Part shown: positions 33,464 through 43,400 of the stretch, piece after piece
Position numbering within the stretch: the stretch's first letter is position 1
Layout: each line of letters starts with the position of its first letter
Made by a program: the position numbers and the translations under genes
Source of the DNA: G963675935 sp963675935
GTDB lineage: Bacteria > Planctomycetota > Planctomycetia > Pirellulales > Thermoguttaceae
Assembly: GCA_963675935.2 (NCBI GenBank)
Contig: CAXXPV010000003.1
Location: 1,674,001 to 1,738,000, forward strand
DNA length: 64,000 nt
Direction: 5' to 3'
Notes under the pieces: model-generated
The model's input: only the letters and a program-made list of their open reading frames with translations
The model's database searches: none
Told to the model about the DNA's origin: nothing

Positions 33464-35284
33464 CTACCCACCGCATCCCGCCGCCGCGCACTCCCGCTCC
33501 AAATACGCCCGGCCTTGGCGAATGCCGATATGATCCCAGGGCAGGGCGTTCGGGGCAGGGCAGGGGAGGTACAGCGTTTTTTCAATGTCGATGCCCGCGT
33601 CCGAAAGAGCCGTCCACCAGAGCTCCGGCTGAAAATGCTCCGACCAACCGTCGAACCGCGCTCCGCGGCGCCAGGCCAACTCGATCGCCGCGCCCATCCG
33701 ACGGTCGCCCCGACACATCACGCCCTCGATCAAGCTCGTCTCGATGTCGTGGCATTTTAACTCGACGCTCTTCATGCGTTTCGTTTGATAGAGGAACTTG
33801 TGGGCCTTGGCGAAATACTCACGCCGCTGCATCGCGTTCCACTGGAACGGCGTCTGCGGCTTCGGCACGAAGTTCGACACGTTCGCCACCACCGTCACCG
33901 GCCGCCCGCGAACGTCGCGGCCCAGTCGGGCAATCTCCTCCGACAACTCGATGATGCCGGCCAAGTCGTCGTCGGTTTCGCCGGGCAAGCCGACCATGAA
34001 ATACAGCTTCACTCGCGAAAAACCATTCTCGAACGCACAACGGCAGCCGGCCAGCAGGTCTTCGTTCGTGATCGGCTTGCCGATCCGCCGGCGCATGGCG
34101 TCGCGGGCGACCTCGGGAGCAAGCGTCAGCCCGGAGTGTCGGTCGGTGTTCATCAAATCGCCGACGGCCAGCAATTGCTCATTGACTCTCAGACTAGGCA
34201 GCGAGACGGCCACGCCAAGCGGGCGAAACGTCGTCTGCAATTGCCGCATCAGTTCGTCGAATTGTGGATAATCGCTCGACGAAAGCGACAGCAGCGAAAT
34301 TTCGTTGTAGCCGGTGTTGTGATATTGTTCCAACGCCGATTGCACGATCGAATCGACTTTGCGAAAACGCATCGGGCGTTTGATCGTCGTGCTTTGGCAG
34401 AAGCGGCACCGGCCCGGACAACCGCGCATGATTTCGATGGCGATGCGGTCTTGCACGCATTCGACAAACGGCACGATCGGACGGGCCGGCGGCGGGAACT
34501 GTTCGAGGTCTTCCACCACGGCCGGATCGATTGTCGTCGGCACGTCGTCGCGCGTCGGATGGATCGGCGAAGGAAGGCCGCCGGCGGAAGCGGCCGTGTC
34601 TAGCTCGTAAAAACGCGGCACGTAGACGTAGGGCAACCGCCGAGCCATTTCGGCTAAAATCGTTTCTCGCGTTTCCTTTCCGCGGGCCGTTGGCCCCCGG
34701 CTATTGATTTCGAGTAATTGACGTTTCAGCGAAAGCCAAAGCTCGCACACCGCGGGCAGCGCTTCCTCGCCGTCACCGATGACGAACAGGTCGATGAACC
34801 GCGACATCGGCTCGGGATTGACCGCGCACGGACCGCCGGCGATGACCAGCGGATGTTCCATTGTGCGATCCTCGGCCGCAAGTGGGATGTCGCCGAGATC
34901 GAGGATCGTCAGCACGTTGCTGTAGCACAGATCGTATTGCAGCGTGAAGCCCAGCACGTCGAAATCGACCAGCGGCGTGAAACTTTCCAACCCATAGAGC
35001 GGCAAATGATTTTCGCGGAGCAGTCGTTCCATATCGGCCATCGGCGCGAAGACGCGCTCGCAGGCCCAATCGTCTCGGCGGTTCATCCGATCGTAAAGCA
35101 CCTGGAGGCCGTGGTGGCTCATGCCGATCGAATAGAGATCGGGAAAGGCCAGGCAGACCGTGCCGCGGACGGCGTCGCGGCTTTTGACCACGGCGTTCCA
35201 CTCGCCGCCGACATATTGGGCGGGCGTTTGCACTTGCGACAGCAAGCGGTTGACAATCGTATCCTTCAGCGAATCGTTTGACAT
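33464..35284 (-). CDS. TIGR03960-type B12-binding radical SAM protein
   Basis: 606 residues from the ATG at 35284 (MSNDSLKDTIVNRLLSQVQ). An N-terminal B12-binding-like part (about 45-190, FPDLYSIGMSHHGLQVLYDRMN) is followed by the radical SAM core (about 270-500) with the iron-sulfur motif RGCPGRCRFCQSTTIKRP. The length and order match the family usually annotated TIGR03960, and the substrate is unknown. Between LKRQLLEI and ETRETILAEM the protein carries SRGPTARGK, encoded by a dispersed palindrome arm at 34680-34705, inserted in frame. Confidence 0.9.
   Translation of the reverse strand: MSNDSLKDTIVNRLLSQVQTPAQYVGGEWNAVVKSRDAVRGTVCLAFPDLYSIGMSHHGLQVLYDRMNRRDDWACERVFAPMADMERLLRENHLPLYGLESFTPLVDFDVLGFTLQYDLCYSNVLTILDLGDIPLAAEDRTMEHPLVIAGGPCAVNPEPMSRFIDLFVIGDGEEALPAVCELWLSLKRQLLEINSRGPTARGKETRETILAEMARRLPYVYVPRFYELDTAASAGGLPSPIHPTRDDVPTTIDPAVVEDLEQFPPPARPIVPFVECVQDRIAIEIMRGCPGRCRFCQSTTIKRPMRFRKVDSIVQSALEQYHNTGYNEISLLSLSSSDYPQFDELMRQLQTTFRPLGVAVSLPSLRVNEQLLAVGDLMNTDRHSGLTLAPEVARDAMRRRIGKPITNEDLLAGCRCAFENGFSRVKLYFMVGLPGETDDDLAGIIELSEEIARLGRDVRGRPVTVVANVSNFVPKPQTPFQWNAMQRREYFAKAHKFLYQTKRMKSVELKCHDIETSLIEGVMCRGDRRMGAAIELAWRRGARFDGWSEHFQPELWWTALSDAGIDIEKTLYLPCPAPNALPWDHIGIRQGRAYLERECAAAGCGG
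34680..34705. repeat. 'AATAGCCGGGGGCCAACGGC' arm inside the radical SAM gene
   Basis: A full 26-bp arm in the coding sequence, read as SRGPTARG on the minus strand (about residues 194-202). The frame is preserved. Confidence 0.92.
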
Positions 35285-35470
35285 TATCAGCGTACAAAGT
35301 GTGTCAGGCGGCGCGTGCCCGCTACAATCGCCAATTTCCCTAAACTCAACGGGCGAAACCAATTATCGCAGATGCAACAGTCGGAAACCAGGGGCACCGG
35401 CTTGGGGGGCGATCAAACGCCATCTATAATTATCCAAGGAAATCCATATTCGCCGCGAGGTTTTGGAACA

Positions 35471-36703
35471 ATGCGCATTTCACGAATCACAAGCATCATC
35501 TGTATCTCGATTCTTGCGACAACATTCGCCGCGATGGCGCAGTCGCGCGGTTCGTTCGAGTCGGCTCGGAACAAAATGGTCGACGAAGAGATCGTCGCCG
35601 CCGGAGTGAAGAACAAGCGGGTAGTTCAGTCGATGCGCAACACGCCCCGGCATGAGTTCATGCCCGTGAGCGAACGCAAAATGGCCTACTACGACATGGC
35701 GCTGCCCATCGGCGAAGGGCAAACCATCTCGCCGCCGTTCGTCGTGGCCTATATGACCGAGGCCATCGACCCGCAGCCGGGCGACCGCGTACTGGAGATC
35801 GGCACGGGCAGCGGCTATCAAGCGGCCGTGCTCTCTCCGTTGGTACGCGAGGTATACACGATCGAGATCGTCGCTCCACTGGGCAAAAAGGCCGAGAAAG
35901 TTCTCGAACGATTGCACTACGACAATGTTCATGTGAAAGTGGGCGACGGCTACCAGGGCTGGCCGGAACATGCTCCGTTCGACAAAATCATCGTCACCTG
36001 TTCGCCGGAAAAGGTGCCGCCGGCCTTGGTCACGCAGCTCAAGGAAGGCGGCCGGATGGTGATTCCTTGCGGCGAGCGGTATCAGCAAACGCTCTATTTG
36101 ATGAAGAAGACCGATGGGCGGATGGTGGCCGAGGCGTTGCAGCCGACGCTGTTCGTGCCGATGACCGGCCGAGCCGAGGCCGGCCGCGAGAAGTTGCCCG
36201 ATTCGGCGAATCCAACCCTCGAAAATGGCAATTTCGAGAGTACCGCGGGCGATCCGCCTGCCGCGACAGGTTGGCATTATCAACGACAGCTTGAACTTGT
36301 CACGGCGGCCGATTCGCCGGAGGGCAAGAACTACGCGATGTTTAAGAATGCCACGCCGGGCCGCGGCGCCCAGGCATTGCAGGGCTTCGCCGTCGATGGG
36401 CGAAAGGTGGCTCAATTGCAGCTTACGGTGCAGGTCAGCGGGCGCGACCTCCGGCCCGGTCAGAACGCGCGGCAATTGCCCGGTATTTATGTCATTTTTT
36501 ACGATGAAAACCGCGCGATGCTTGGCGAGGCGAACCTCGGCACGTGGCGGGGCACGTTCACTTGGCAAACCGAGACGCGAAGGGCCAACGTGCCGCCGAA
36601 GGCCCGCGAGGCCATCATACGCATCGGGTTGTTCGGGGCCGTGGGAGAAATTTCATTCGACGCCATCGAGATAAAGGCGATTAAGAAGGGGGCAAGGGAT
36701 TAG
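35471..36703 (+). CDS. pcm: Exported protein-L-isoaspartate O-methyltransferase with C-terminal extra domain
   Basis: 410 residues from the ATG at 35471. Signal peptide about 1-22 (RITSIICISILATTFAAMA). The PCMT domain (about 28-230) is complete: RHEFMPVSERKMAYYDMALPIGEGQTIS (substrate region), the SAM motif VLEIGTGSGYQAAVL (about 112) and GRMVIPCG. The C-terminal region (about 240-408) is a beta-rich domain resembling a CBM4/9-like jelly roll (ENGNFESTAGDPPAATGWHYQ). Export of a SAM-dependent repair enzyme is unusual because SAM is cytoplasmic. The signal peptide call is mine and could be a membrane anchor. Confidence 0.85.
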   Translation: MRISRITSIICISILATTFAAMAQSRGSFESARNKMVDEEIVAAGVKNKRVVQSMRNTPRHEFMPVSERKMAYYDMALPIGEGQTISPPFVVAYMTEAIDPQPGDRVLEIGTGSGYQAAVLSPLVREVYTIEIVAPLGKKAEKVLERLHYDNVHVKVGDGYQGWPEHAPFDKIIVTCSPEKVPPALVTQLKEGGRMVIPCGERYQQTLYLMKKTDGRMVAEALQPTLFVPMTGRAEAGREKLPDSANPTLENGNFESTAGDPPAATGWHYQRQLELVTAADSPEGKNYAMFKNATPGRGAQALQGFAVDGRKVAQLQLTVQVSGRDLRPGQNARQLPGIYVIFYDENRAMLGEANLGTWRGTFTWQTETRRANVPPKAREAIIRIGLFGAVGEISFDAIEIKAIKKGARD

Positions 36704-36721
36704 GGGACTGGGATGTGAGAA

Positions 36722-36833
36722 AATAGCCGGGGGCCAACGGCCCGCGGTGCATGGTGTTGTGCCAATCATTCTTGTCATAAAAAAACTTTTTGCCAACCGT
36801 TCGCCCACCGCGGGCCGTTGGCCCCCGGTTATT
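36722..36833. repeat. 'AATAGCCGGGGGCCAACGGC' family, paired copy
   Basis: Left arm 36722-36747, right arm 36808-36833, about 60 bp apart. It lies between the convergent pcm and rodA genes, ending 3 bp before the rodA stop. Confidence 0.92.
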
Positions 36834-36835
36834 TT

Positions 36836-37978
36836 CTAGCTCCTATCCCCCACCACGTATCGGAACGGTTCATTGCTCATTTCATAGCCTGGCCGCAGGC
36901 CGATGTTCAGCAACAGTCCTAGAGCAAGGGCGTGGACTAATAGGCCCGACCCGCCGTAGCTGACCAGAGGCAGCGAAAGTCCCGTGACGGGCAGCAGGCC
37001 CACGTTCATGCCGGTGTTGATGATCGCCTCGATGGCGAACAAGGTAGCAATGCCCACGGCCAGTAATCGTCCGAAAGGCTCGCGGGTTTCCGCCGCAATG
37101 GCCAATCCTTGTCCGACCAAGAAGACGAACAAGCCCAGCGTCAGCGCCATGCCCGGCAAACCGAGCCGTTCCCCCACCACGGAGAAGATGAAGTCGGTGC
37201 GTGCCTCGGGCAAGCGGTATGCGGCCGGATCATCGGTTGGCTGGCCGGTGAACAAGCTGCCCCAGACGCCGCCGAGCGCACGCATCCGCTTGGCCTGATG
37301 CAATTGATAGGCATCGTCGCTGGGGCGCTGATTGGGCGGCGGCTGGTCGAATAGGGCCGTGATGCGAGACTTCTGATCCAAACTCATTTGCGTCCACAAC
37401 AACGGCAACACAAGCAAGCTGACGGCGGCCACAGCGCCCAAATCACGGCGTTTCGCGCCGGCCGCAAAAAGCATTACGAAAAACAACGGCAGAAGCACCA
37501 GCGACGTTCCCAGATCAGGCTCCTTGAGAATCAACAGCACCGGCAACAGGGTCAATGCCAGCGGCGCGACAAGCCCTGACAGTCGCCGGTAGTTGTCGCG
37601 ATACATCAAATAGCGGGCCAAGGCCAACACAAAAACCAGCTTGGCCAACTCGGAAGGCTGAAACCCGACAGGTCCGAAACGAATCCAACGATGGGCGCCG
37701 TTGATTGTCGGGAAGAAGAACACTAGCACCAGCAGAATAAGAGCAAACAGGAACATCGCGTAGCTATACCGGCAGAGAACGCGATAATTGGGCACCGTCG
37801 CCAGCAACATGACGGCCAACGCGATGGCGGAATAAGCCATCTGCTGGTGCAGAAATCGGCCGCTGCCTTCGGTGAGTTCCTCGCCCCGGGCAATGCCGAT
37901 CCAGCCCAGACCGACCAACAGGATGGCGGCGACCGCGATCGACCAGGGTAATCGTCGAGCCCAAACGGCTGGTTTCAC
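36836..37978 (-). CDS. rodA: Rod shape-determining protein RodA (SEDS family)
   Basis: 380 residues with about ten membrane segments. SEDS motifs are clear: NGAHRWIRFGPVGFQPSELAKLVFVLALARYL, KEPDLGTSLVLLPLF, then PEARTDFIFSVVGERLGLPG and TGLSLPLVSYGGSGLL. In the family it is a peptidoglycan glycosyltransferase working with a class B PBP in cell elongation. It stands alone, without mre genes or a PBP nearby. Its presence bears on the debate over planctomycete peptidoglycan. Confidence 0.93.
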   Translation of the reverse strand: MKPAVWARRLPWSIAVAAILLVGLGWIGIARGEELTEGSGRFLHQQMAYSAIALAVMLLATVPNYRVLCRYSYAMFLFALILLVLVFFFPTINGAHRWIRFGPVGFQPSELAKLVFVLALARYLMYRDNYRRLSGLVAPLALTLLPVLLILKEPDLGTSLVLLPLFFVMLFAAGAKRRDLGAVAAVSLLVLPLLWTQMSLDQKSRITALFDQPPPNQRPSDDAYQLHQAKRMRALGGVWGSLFTGQPTDDPAAYRLPEARTDFIFSVVGERLGLPGMALTLGLFVFLVGQGLAIAAETREPFGRLLAVGIATLFAIEAIINTGMNVGLLPVTGLSLPLVSYGGSGLLVHALALGLLLNIGLRPGYEMSNEPFRYVVGDRS

Positions 37979-38357
37979 GCGAAATTCCTAGATTCCAATG
38001 TTTTGCGACAGTTTTTCGGCGAAATTTTCGCACGGAGAATCAGCCGACCGGCCAAACTTGTGTGGCCTCAAAATTAGTAACGGAGGTCGAACCTTGCGGC
38101 ATTAGCATAGCCGTAAACTACTATCTTTATTCTGGTTATGTCAATTGGGGTGGAAACAACGGCCAAAAGCCATACCTCCGGGCCGGGCGCACCACACCCC
38201 TGACACAAAAAATTCATCTAAACTGTGTGGATTTAACAACTTGCGATACCGCGCAAGTCACCCCAGGCTACTTGATTTTCGCGGCAAGGCTGCTATCTTT
38301 GATACAGTAAGAGGTTTGGGTACTTCGTCGGTTTTCTAGGAAGGGAGTAAGAAACTC
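37979..38357. other. 379-bp divergent intergenic region, rodA / TIGR03000
   Basis: No gene seen. A weak sigma-70-like pair (TTGATT 38272-38277, TATCTT 38294-38299, 16-bp spacing) precedes the TIGR03000 gene by about 60 bp. GGAAGGGAG just before its ATG is the ribosome site. No repeat recognised. Confidence 0.4.
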
Positions 38358-39119
38358 ATGAATCGAACAAGTTGGAAGTGTTTGCTGGTCGGCGCGGTCG
38401 TGGCGGTGGCCCTTTCGTCCGCGGCGCCGCAGGCGGATGCTCAGTGGTGGGGCTATTCTCGTCCCGCCGCTTGGGGTTGCTGCTATGCTCCACGCTATGT
38501 AGCGCCGTGCTACACGTCGTGCTACACGCCGTGTTGCACCAGGGTGGCCTACAGTCCCTGCTGCTATGACGGCGGATGGTCTCTTGGCGTTCGGCCGGGT
38601 CCGGTGCGTCGTCTGCTGCTTGGACCCTATCGCTGGTACTGGGGCGGTTATTACTGGGATGGCGGTTGCTGCACAACCTATGAGCCTTGCTGCACGGACT
38701 CGCCCGTGACCAATGCGGCGCCGACCCAACCGACTCCTGCGCCGACTCCGGCGAAAAAGCCCGTCGTCGAGCCGCCGGCGGCCGTGCCCGCGGAACCCAC
38801 TCCGCCGGTGCCTGCCCCGGCAGCGCCAAACCTTGGCGACACTTCGTCTGATCGCAGCGGCACTCTTACGGTTTGGGTGCCATACGACGCCAAGGTGACA
38901 GTGAACGGTCGTGCGACCAGCAGCACCGGCAGCCGAAGGCAGTTTATCTCCTACGGCTTGCAGTCGGGCCTCAACTACAAGTACGTGGTCAAGGCCGAGG
39001 TAGTGCGCAACGGCCAGATTGTCGAGGACACGAAGACGGTAGTGTTGACGGCCGGCCAGATTACGGCCGTGGCCTTTGGTTTCAACACCACCCAGGCCGA
39101 GCAAGTCGCGGCTCGGTAG
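38358..39119 (+). CDS. TIGR03000 domain protein, secreted, Cys/Tyr/Trp-rich
   Basis: 253 residues. Signal peptide about 1-28 (CLLVGAVVAVALSSAAPQADA). The next 90 residues are rich in Cys, Tyr, Trp and Gly (CYTSCYTPCCT, YWGGYYWDGGCC), then a Pro-rich linker (about 115-165), then the planctomycete TIGR03000 domain (about 170-245: GTLTVWVPYDAKVTVNGRATSSTGSRRQF ... FGF). A cysteine-rich, disulfide-bonded cell-envelope protein is likely. It is followed by a clear terminator. Confidence 0.9.
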   Translation: MNRTSWKCLLVGAVVAVALSSAAPQADAQWWGYSRPAAWGCCYAPRYVAPCYTSCYTPCCTRVAYSPCCYDGGWSLGVRPGPVRRLLLGPYRWYWGGYYWDGGCCTTYEPCCTDSPVTNAAPTQPTPAPTPAKKPVVEPPAAVPAEPTPPVPAPAAPNLGDTSSDRSGTLTVWVPYDAKVTVNGRATSSTGSRRQFISYGLQSGLNYKYVVKAEVVRNGQIVEDTKTVVLTAGQITAVAFGFNTTQAEQVAAR

Positions 39120-39162
39120 TTGTGTCTGAGTAAAGCAAAAACATCGCGATTCGCGAAGAATC

Positions 39163-39204
39163 AGCCCTCGCGCCGGCGGAGTATCGCCTCGCGAGGGCTT
39201 TTTC
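39163..39204 (+). terminator. Rho-independent terminator after the TIGR03000 gene
   Basis: Stem AGCCCTCGCG / CGCGAGGGCT (39163-39172 and 39189-39198) followed by TTTTTC. It ends 10 bp before the stop of the convergent EF-hand gene. Confidence 0.88.
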
Positions 39205-39214
39205 GTAGATCCGA

Positions 39215-39718
39215 TCAGTTGCTCGCCTCGCTCGTCTTCGACGAAAGATGGATCAACGCCGGAGGCCGCTCCGATGGCTTTTGCGCCAAGGGCGTCGGCG
39301 GCGTTGGATTCCCGTCGTTCGAGTCCGTTTTCGGCTTGTTCTTCTCCGTCAACTGAATTTGCTCGGTTACCTTGCCGCGAAACACGAGCGCCTCTTGCAT
39401 CGAAATCACGCCGTCGGCGTTTGTGTCGCACGCACTGAGCTGATCGTTGTAGATGGCGTTGTCCGACAATTCGCTGGCCGTGGCCGAGAACCACAACAAG
39501 GGGAATGCCGATATCCGGGCGTCGAAACTCTGTTTGTGGGCTTGCAGGTCATGCACGCCGGCCGTGAAATACTGCTGGGCCTGCTCCGATTCAAACCGCG
39601 CGGGGCGTATCGCCTCTTTTTCGCGGACGACCTTCGTGGACGCCCGCATAAAAAGACAGCCTGAACTGGAAGCGAGCAACGCCGCGCACAACGACCAAGC
39701 GATGGTGTGCCGAACCAT
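39215..39718 (-). CDS. Lipoprotein-like protein with an EF-hand loop
   Basis: 167 residues from the ATG at 39718 (MVRHTIAWSLCAALLASSSGC). The SSGC at residue 21 could be a weak lipobox. One canonical EF-hand calcium loop DTNADGVISMQEA (about residues 93-105), preceded by AIYNDQLSACD. The C-terminal 40 residues are a Pro/Lys/Asn-rich tail. A calcium-binding envelope protein is inferred; no family name is recognised. Confidence 0.65.
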   Translation of the reverse strand: MVRHTIAWSLCAALLASSSGCLFMRASTKVVREKEAIRPARFESEQAQQYFTAGVHDLQAHKQSFDARISAFPLLWFSATASELSDNAIYNDQLSACDTNADGVISMQEALVFRGKVTEQIQLTEKNKPKTDSNDGNPTPPTPLAQKPSERPPALIHLSSKTSEASN

Positions 39719-39861
39719 ATTTGATGTGCTCCGAAAGTCGCGGAATCCGGGTGTATCCCTTCCTGATCGGGGTAGGATAATACCCTTTTCATGCCAGACG
39801 GAGCAACAGCAAATCAAAGGGGGGGAGAAGTAAAAATAGAGTTGGCAATTCGAGAGAGTTA

Positions 39862-39892
39862 TTGACATCGGCATTCTAATTCGGTAGAATGC
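39862..39892 (+). promoter_or_regulatory. Sigma-70 promoter overlapped by a BlaI-type operator
   Basis: -35 TTGACA (39862-39867), 17-bp spacer, -10 TAGAAT (39885-39890). A perfect dyad GCATTCTA-ATTCGG-TAGAATGC (39871-39892) covers the spacer and the -10 box. It lies just upstream of the BlaI-like gene, so autoregulation by that repressor is the natural reading. Confidence 0.8.
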
Positions 39893-39924
39893 GAACCAAC
39901 GCTAGGCAATTGGAGGGACGCCCG

Positions 39925-40314
39925 ATGGCTCGACCACCCAGCACTCACCCAACGGACGGGGAGTTGGAACTGCTGAATATCCTTTGGCAAAACGGCCCCA
40001 GCGGCTTGGGGCAAATCTGCGCCGCCCTGCGCCGCCAGCGACCGATTGCCACGACCACAGTCGCCACCATTCTGAAAGTCATGCTCGAAAAAGAGCTTGT
40101 TCAAAGACGGCGGAGCGCACATGGCTACGTCTGGTCGGCCGTCGCCACACGCAAAAAAGCCGCCAACGGCATGGTCCGCAAGCTGGTCGATTCGGTCTTC
40201 GACGGATCGGCCGGCCGGCTCGTCGCGCACCTCATCGAATCCGACCAACTCAACGAACAAGAACGCGAGGAACTTCGGCGATTGATCGACAGCGAACATA
40301 AATCCGAACCGTGA
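39925..40314 (+). CDS. blaI: BlaI/MecI/CopY family transcriptional repressor
   Basis: 129 residues from the ATG at 39925, which has GGAGGG upstream; the longer open frame starts inside the promoter dyad. The winged-helix domain (about 8-80: LTDGELELLNILW-type start, IATTTVATILKVMLEKELVQRRRSAHGYVW) is followed by a C-terminal dimerisation helix (about 95-125: LNEQEREELRRLID). In the family it is released by proteolysis signalled by the BlaR1/MecR1 protease. It is followed by the M56 gene after a 106-bp gap with palindromic sequence. Confidence 0.9.
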   Translation: MARPPSTHPTDGELELLNILWQNGPSGLGQICAALRRQRPIATTTVATILKVMLEKELVQRRRSAHGYVWSAVATRKKAANGMVRKLVDSVFDGSAGRLVAHLIESDQLNEQEREELRRLIDSEHKSEP

Positions 40315-40325
40315 CGATTTTTCGT

Positions 40326-40398
40326 GGAACGGATTTCAATCCGTTGGAACGGAATAAATTCCGTTCTGCACAAATGGAAAAAATTCCGTTTTACACAA
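40326..40398. repeat. 'GGAACGGAATNNATTCCGTTCC'-type palindromes between blaI and blaR
   Basis: GGAACGGATTTCAATCCGTT followed by GGAACGGAATAAATTCCGTTC and a further AAATTCCGTTTTAC half. A related unit lies at 44003-44022, just after the M56 gene, so the gene is bracketed by members of one repeat family. Confidence 0.75.
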
Positions 40399-40420
40399 TT
40401 TGCAAAAGGGGAATTCGACC

Positions 40421-43400
40421 ATGACCGGCTTTCGCCTCTGGCAGATCGCGGGCTGGACGATGTTGCACTATTTCTGGATCGGCGCCCTGCTGGGCGCGGC
40501 GGCGATGGTTCTCCGTCGACTTCTGCAACCGACCTCGCCCACGGTTCGTTACACGGCGGCCCTCGGCTGCTTTTTCCTGCTTTGCGCATCGCCGATCGGC
40601 ATCGCCGCCTGGGCAACGCTGCATGTGCCATCTCAGACTCTTCCAAATGTCGCTTTGGACGTTGCGCCGCCTTCGCAAGAATTTCCCGCCGTTGCGCCCG
40701 AGAACGTGCAATCGGCGATTGCCGCCGATGCGCCCATGATGCACGGCGGCGGACTTCCGCCCGTGGCCGAGGCGAATGTCCATTCCGAGCCGTTGCCGCA
40801 GCCGGTTGCCCCGCAAGAAGAAACGACCTGGCTTGCCGCGTTCGATCCGATTGCGGCTCGGTTGCCGTGGCTTTGGCTGATCGGCTCGCCGCTGACGTTT
40901 CTTTTGACGACGGCCGGTCTGTTGGGCGCCGAGCGATTGCGGCGTTCGAGCCGGCCGCCGGCCGATGATCGGACGGCGGAGCTATGCCGCCGTTTGGCCG
41001 AGGCGATGCGAATATCGCGTCGCGTGGGCGTGGCGGTTTGCGACCGCATTGCCGCGCCGATCCTGCTGGGCGTCGTGCGGCCGATGATATTGCTGCCCGC
41101 CGCCGCGGCCGGTTGGACGCCCGAACAGCTTGAAATGGTGCTTCTGCACGAGTTGGCCCACGTGCGGCGGTTCGACAATCTGGTGAATCTTGCACAGCGG
41201 TTTTTGGAGTCGGTTTTGTTTTTTCATCCGATGGTGTGGCTAGTATCGGCTTGGGTGCGGCGTGAGCGGGAACACTGTTGCGACGCCTTGGTGGTGTCGC
41301 GCACGGGCCGGCCGCACGACTACGCCGCGTTGCTCGTCGCGTTGGCTGAGACGTTTTCCACATCGCTATCGCGTTCTCGCGTAGTATCGTCGATGGCCGA
41401 GCGTCCGCTTGTCGTCCGCGTTCGTCAAATATTGAACAAGGAGGGATCGTCGATGCGAGTTTCCAGCAGGGCCATCAGCCTCATTTTCGCCGTGACAATT
41501 ATCTTGGCTGTCTTGTGTGGTTGGTATTATTCTTGCATAAGTTACGCGAAAGATGATCTTCCAAAGGCCGAGGATACTTCAAGGCTGACTTTGGAAGAGA
41601 TTCTTCAATTGCTTCGGACAAATGACGCCCGATTCGACAACTTGGACTTAAAATACTTGAAGATTGAAAAGCACGACATCAGGCCGAGTCGTTTTAACGA
41701 GCAGCGATGGGGGGAAGACATATCCCAAAAACCGAAAGACTATTGGGACACTCGTACCGTTAAGTGGGTGCGGTCATGCAGCCTCGTCGTCCGCGGCAAA
41801 AACATGATTCTTGCATCACAGTTCGAGCCGGAGCTTTCCGAGAAGGACAAATATGTCGCGCCTGGTGCATTCTTCAAGGAGGGGATTATTGAGGGGATAC
41901 GGCATCAAATAGACAATATGCAGCTTCCCGATGACAGTCCCGCAAAACAAAGTCCTAATTACGAAAAGCAATACCGCGTTACCAGAGAGCCGCCAACGTG
42001 GGGACGCGAGATGCAAATGGCCATTGAATTCCCTTTCGGCGTCGGCTTCGGCAAACGTATTAAGAGCATCAATTCCGTGACAGTGAGAAACGGCAAGCGA
42101 ATTATCGCGGGAGATATTCAAATATGGGCGGAAGACGTCAGCCGGTTCGAGATCGAGCTTGATGAGAATGGCCTCGTTCGCAAAGCGGCCATCCTTTCCG
42201 ACGTGAAAGGACATCGCACTCAATTTGAAGTAACGTCGAGTGGCGCCATACGCCACGGAGGATTATTGTTGGCGAAATCTGGCACTTTCAAGCGAAGTTG
42301 GCAACCATCGCCCGAACAGATGAATCGGGGCGCGGCGCCGAAGCTGCAACACGACTTCCGCCTGGAGTTTAAGAGCGTAACACAGAATTTGTCGGACGAG
42401 CAATATGCGAAGCTGGCCGAATTCAAAATCGAACCGCTCATGAAGATTGACGATGAAGTGAACGGCATTCACGGCACAGGCGCGAAGCGGGAAGACGGTA
42501 GCGTCTATGTCAAGGAGTGGGGAAAAAATACAGACGATTCCACAAAGAAATCAGAGGTGAAGAGCGAGCCGACTGCCCCAAAGGCAAACAGCCAATCTGG
42601 CAATAGCGTCCGTGAAACGCCTCTGGAATCGTCTCGCAATATGCCAACCCAGTCAAAAGTCGGCAAGCCGGCCGACGCTGTCGAGGGCGTCGTGGTCGAT
42701 GAAGCCGGCAAGCCGATTGCGGGGACGCGGGTGGCTGCGACGGCGGCTCACGACGGTTCACAGGGGTTTCCCCATACGCACTTGCTCGGCGAAACGACCA
42801 GCGATGCCGAGGGCGTGTTCCATTTGCAGCTTAAAAATCTCACGCCAGATCTTCTGACGGATCAATTTCTACGATTCAACATCTTTGTCATAGCGCCCGG
42901 TTACGGAGTTCGCGCCGATTATTCTCTCGGATTGACCGGCCCACGTCGGAAAGTGACGATACGACTCGTCAAGGAACAATCGCCGATCGGCGGGCAATTG
43001 CTCAACGATAAGGGAAAGCCCGCAGCGGGCGTTCGGGTTCATCTCCGAAGTTTTCAACGCGATTTTGAAGGCGGCATCCTATATCCGAACGTTGACACCC
43101 AGGCATGGCCGGAATCGGTAATGACCGACGCACAAGGGCGTTTTGCATTCCGCAATGTTGGCGCGAGCCGAGACGTCGTGTCGCCGGCGAGGATGGAGGT
43201 TGAAGTCGAGATTCCCGGAGATAAGCCGAAAACGACGTACATCACCGCCGCGGACGATCCCAAGATACGGGTGGAAGTTTTGCCCGTTGTGAAAGGTACG
43301 GTGATTTGTCAAGAAACGGGAAAACCTCTCGCCAACGCCACCATTTTTGTAACCGACGGACGACAGGGCTTGATCGGAAGCGTCCAGGGCGTGACCGCTT

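Noticed and set aside
38510..38720. Cys-rich stretch of the TIGR03000 protein as a metal-binding or bacteriocin-like peptide
   Set aside because: Signal peptide, Pro linker and TIGR03000 domain explain it as an envelope protein; cysteine spacing is not that of a known metal site.
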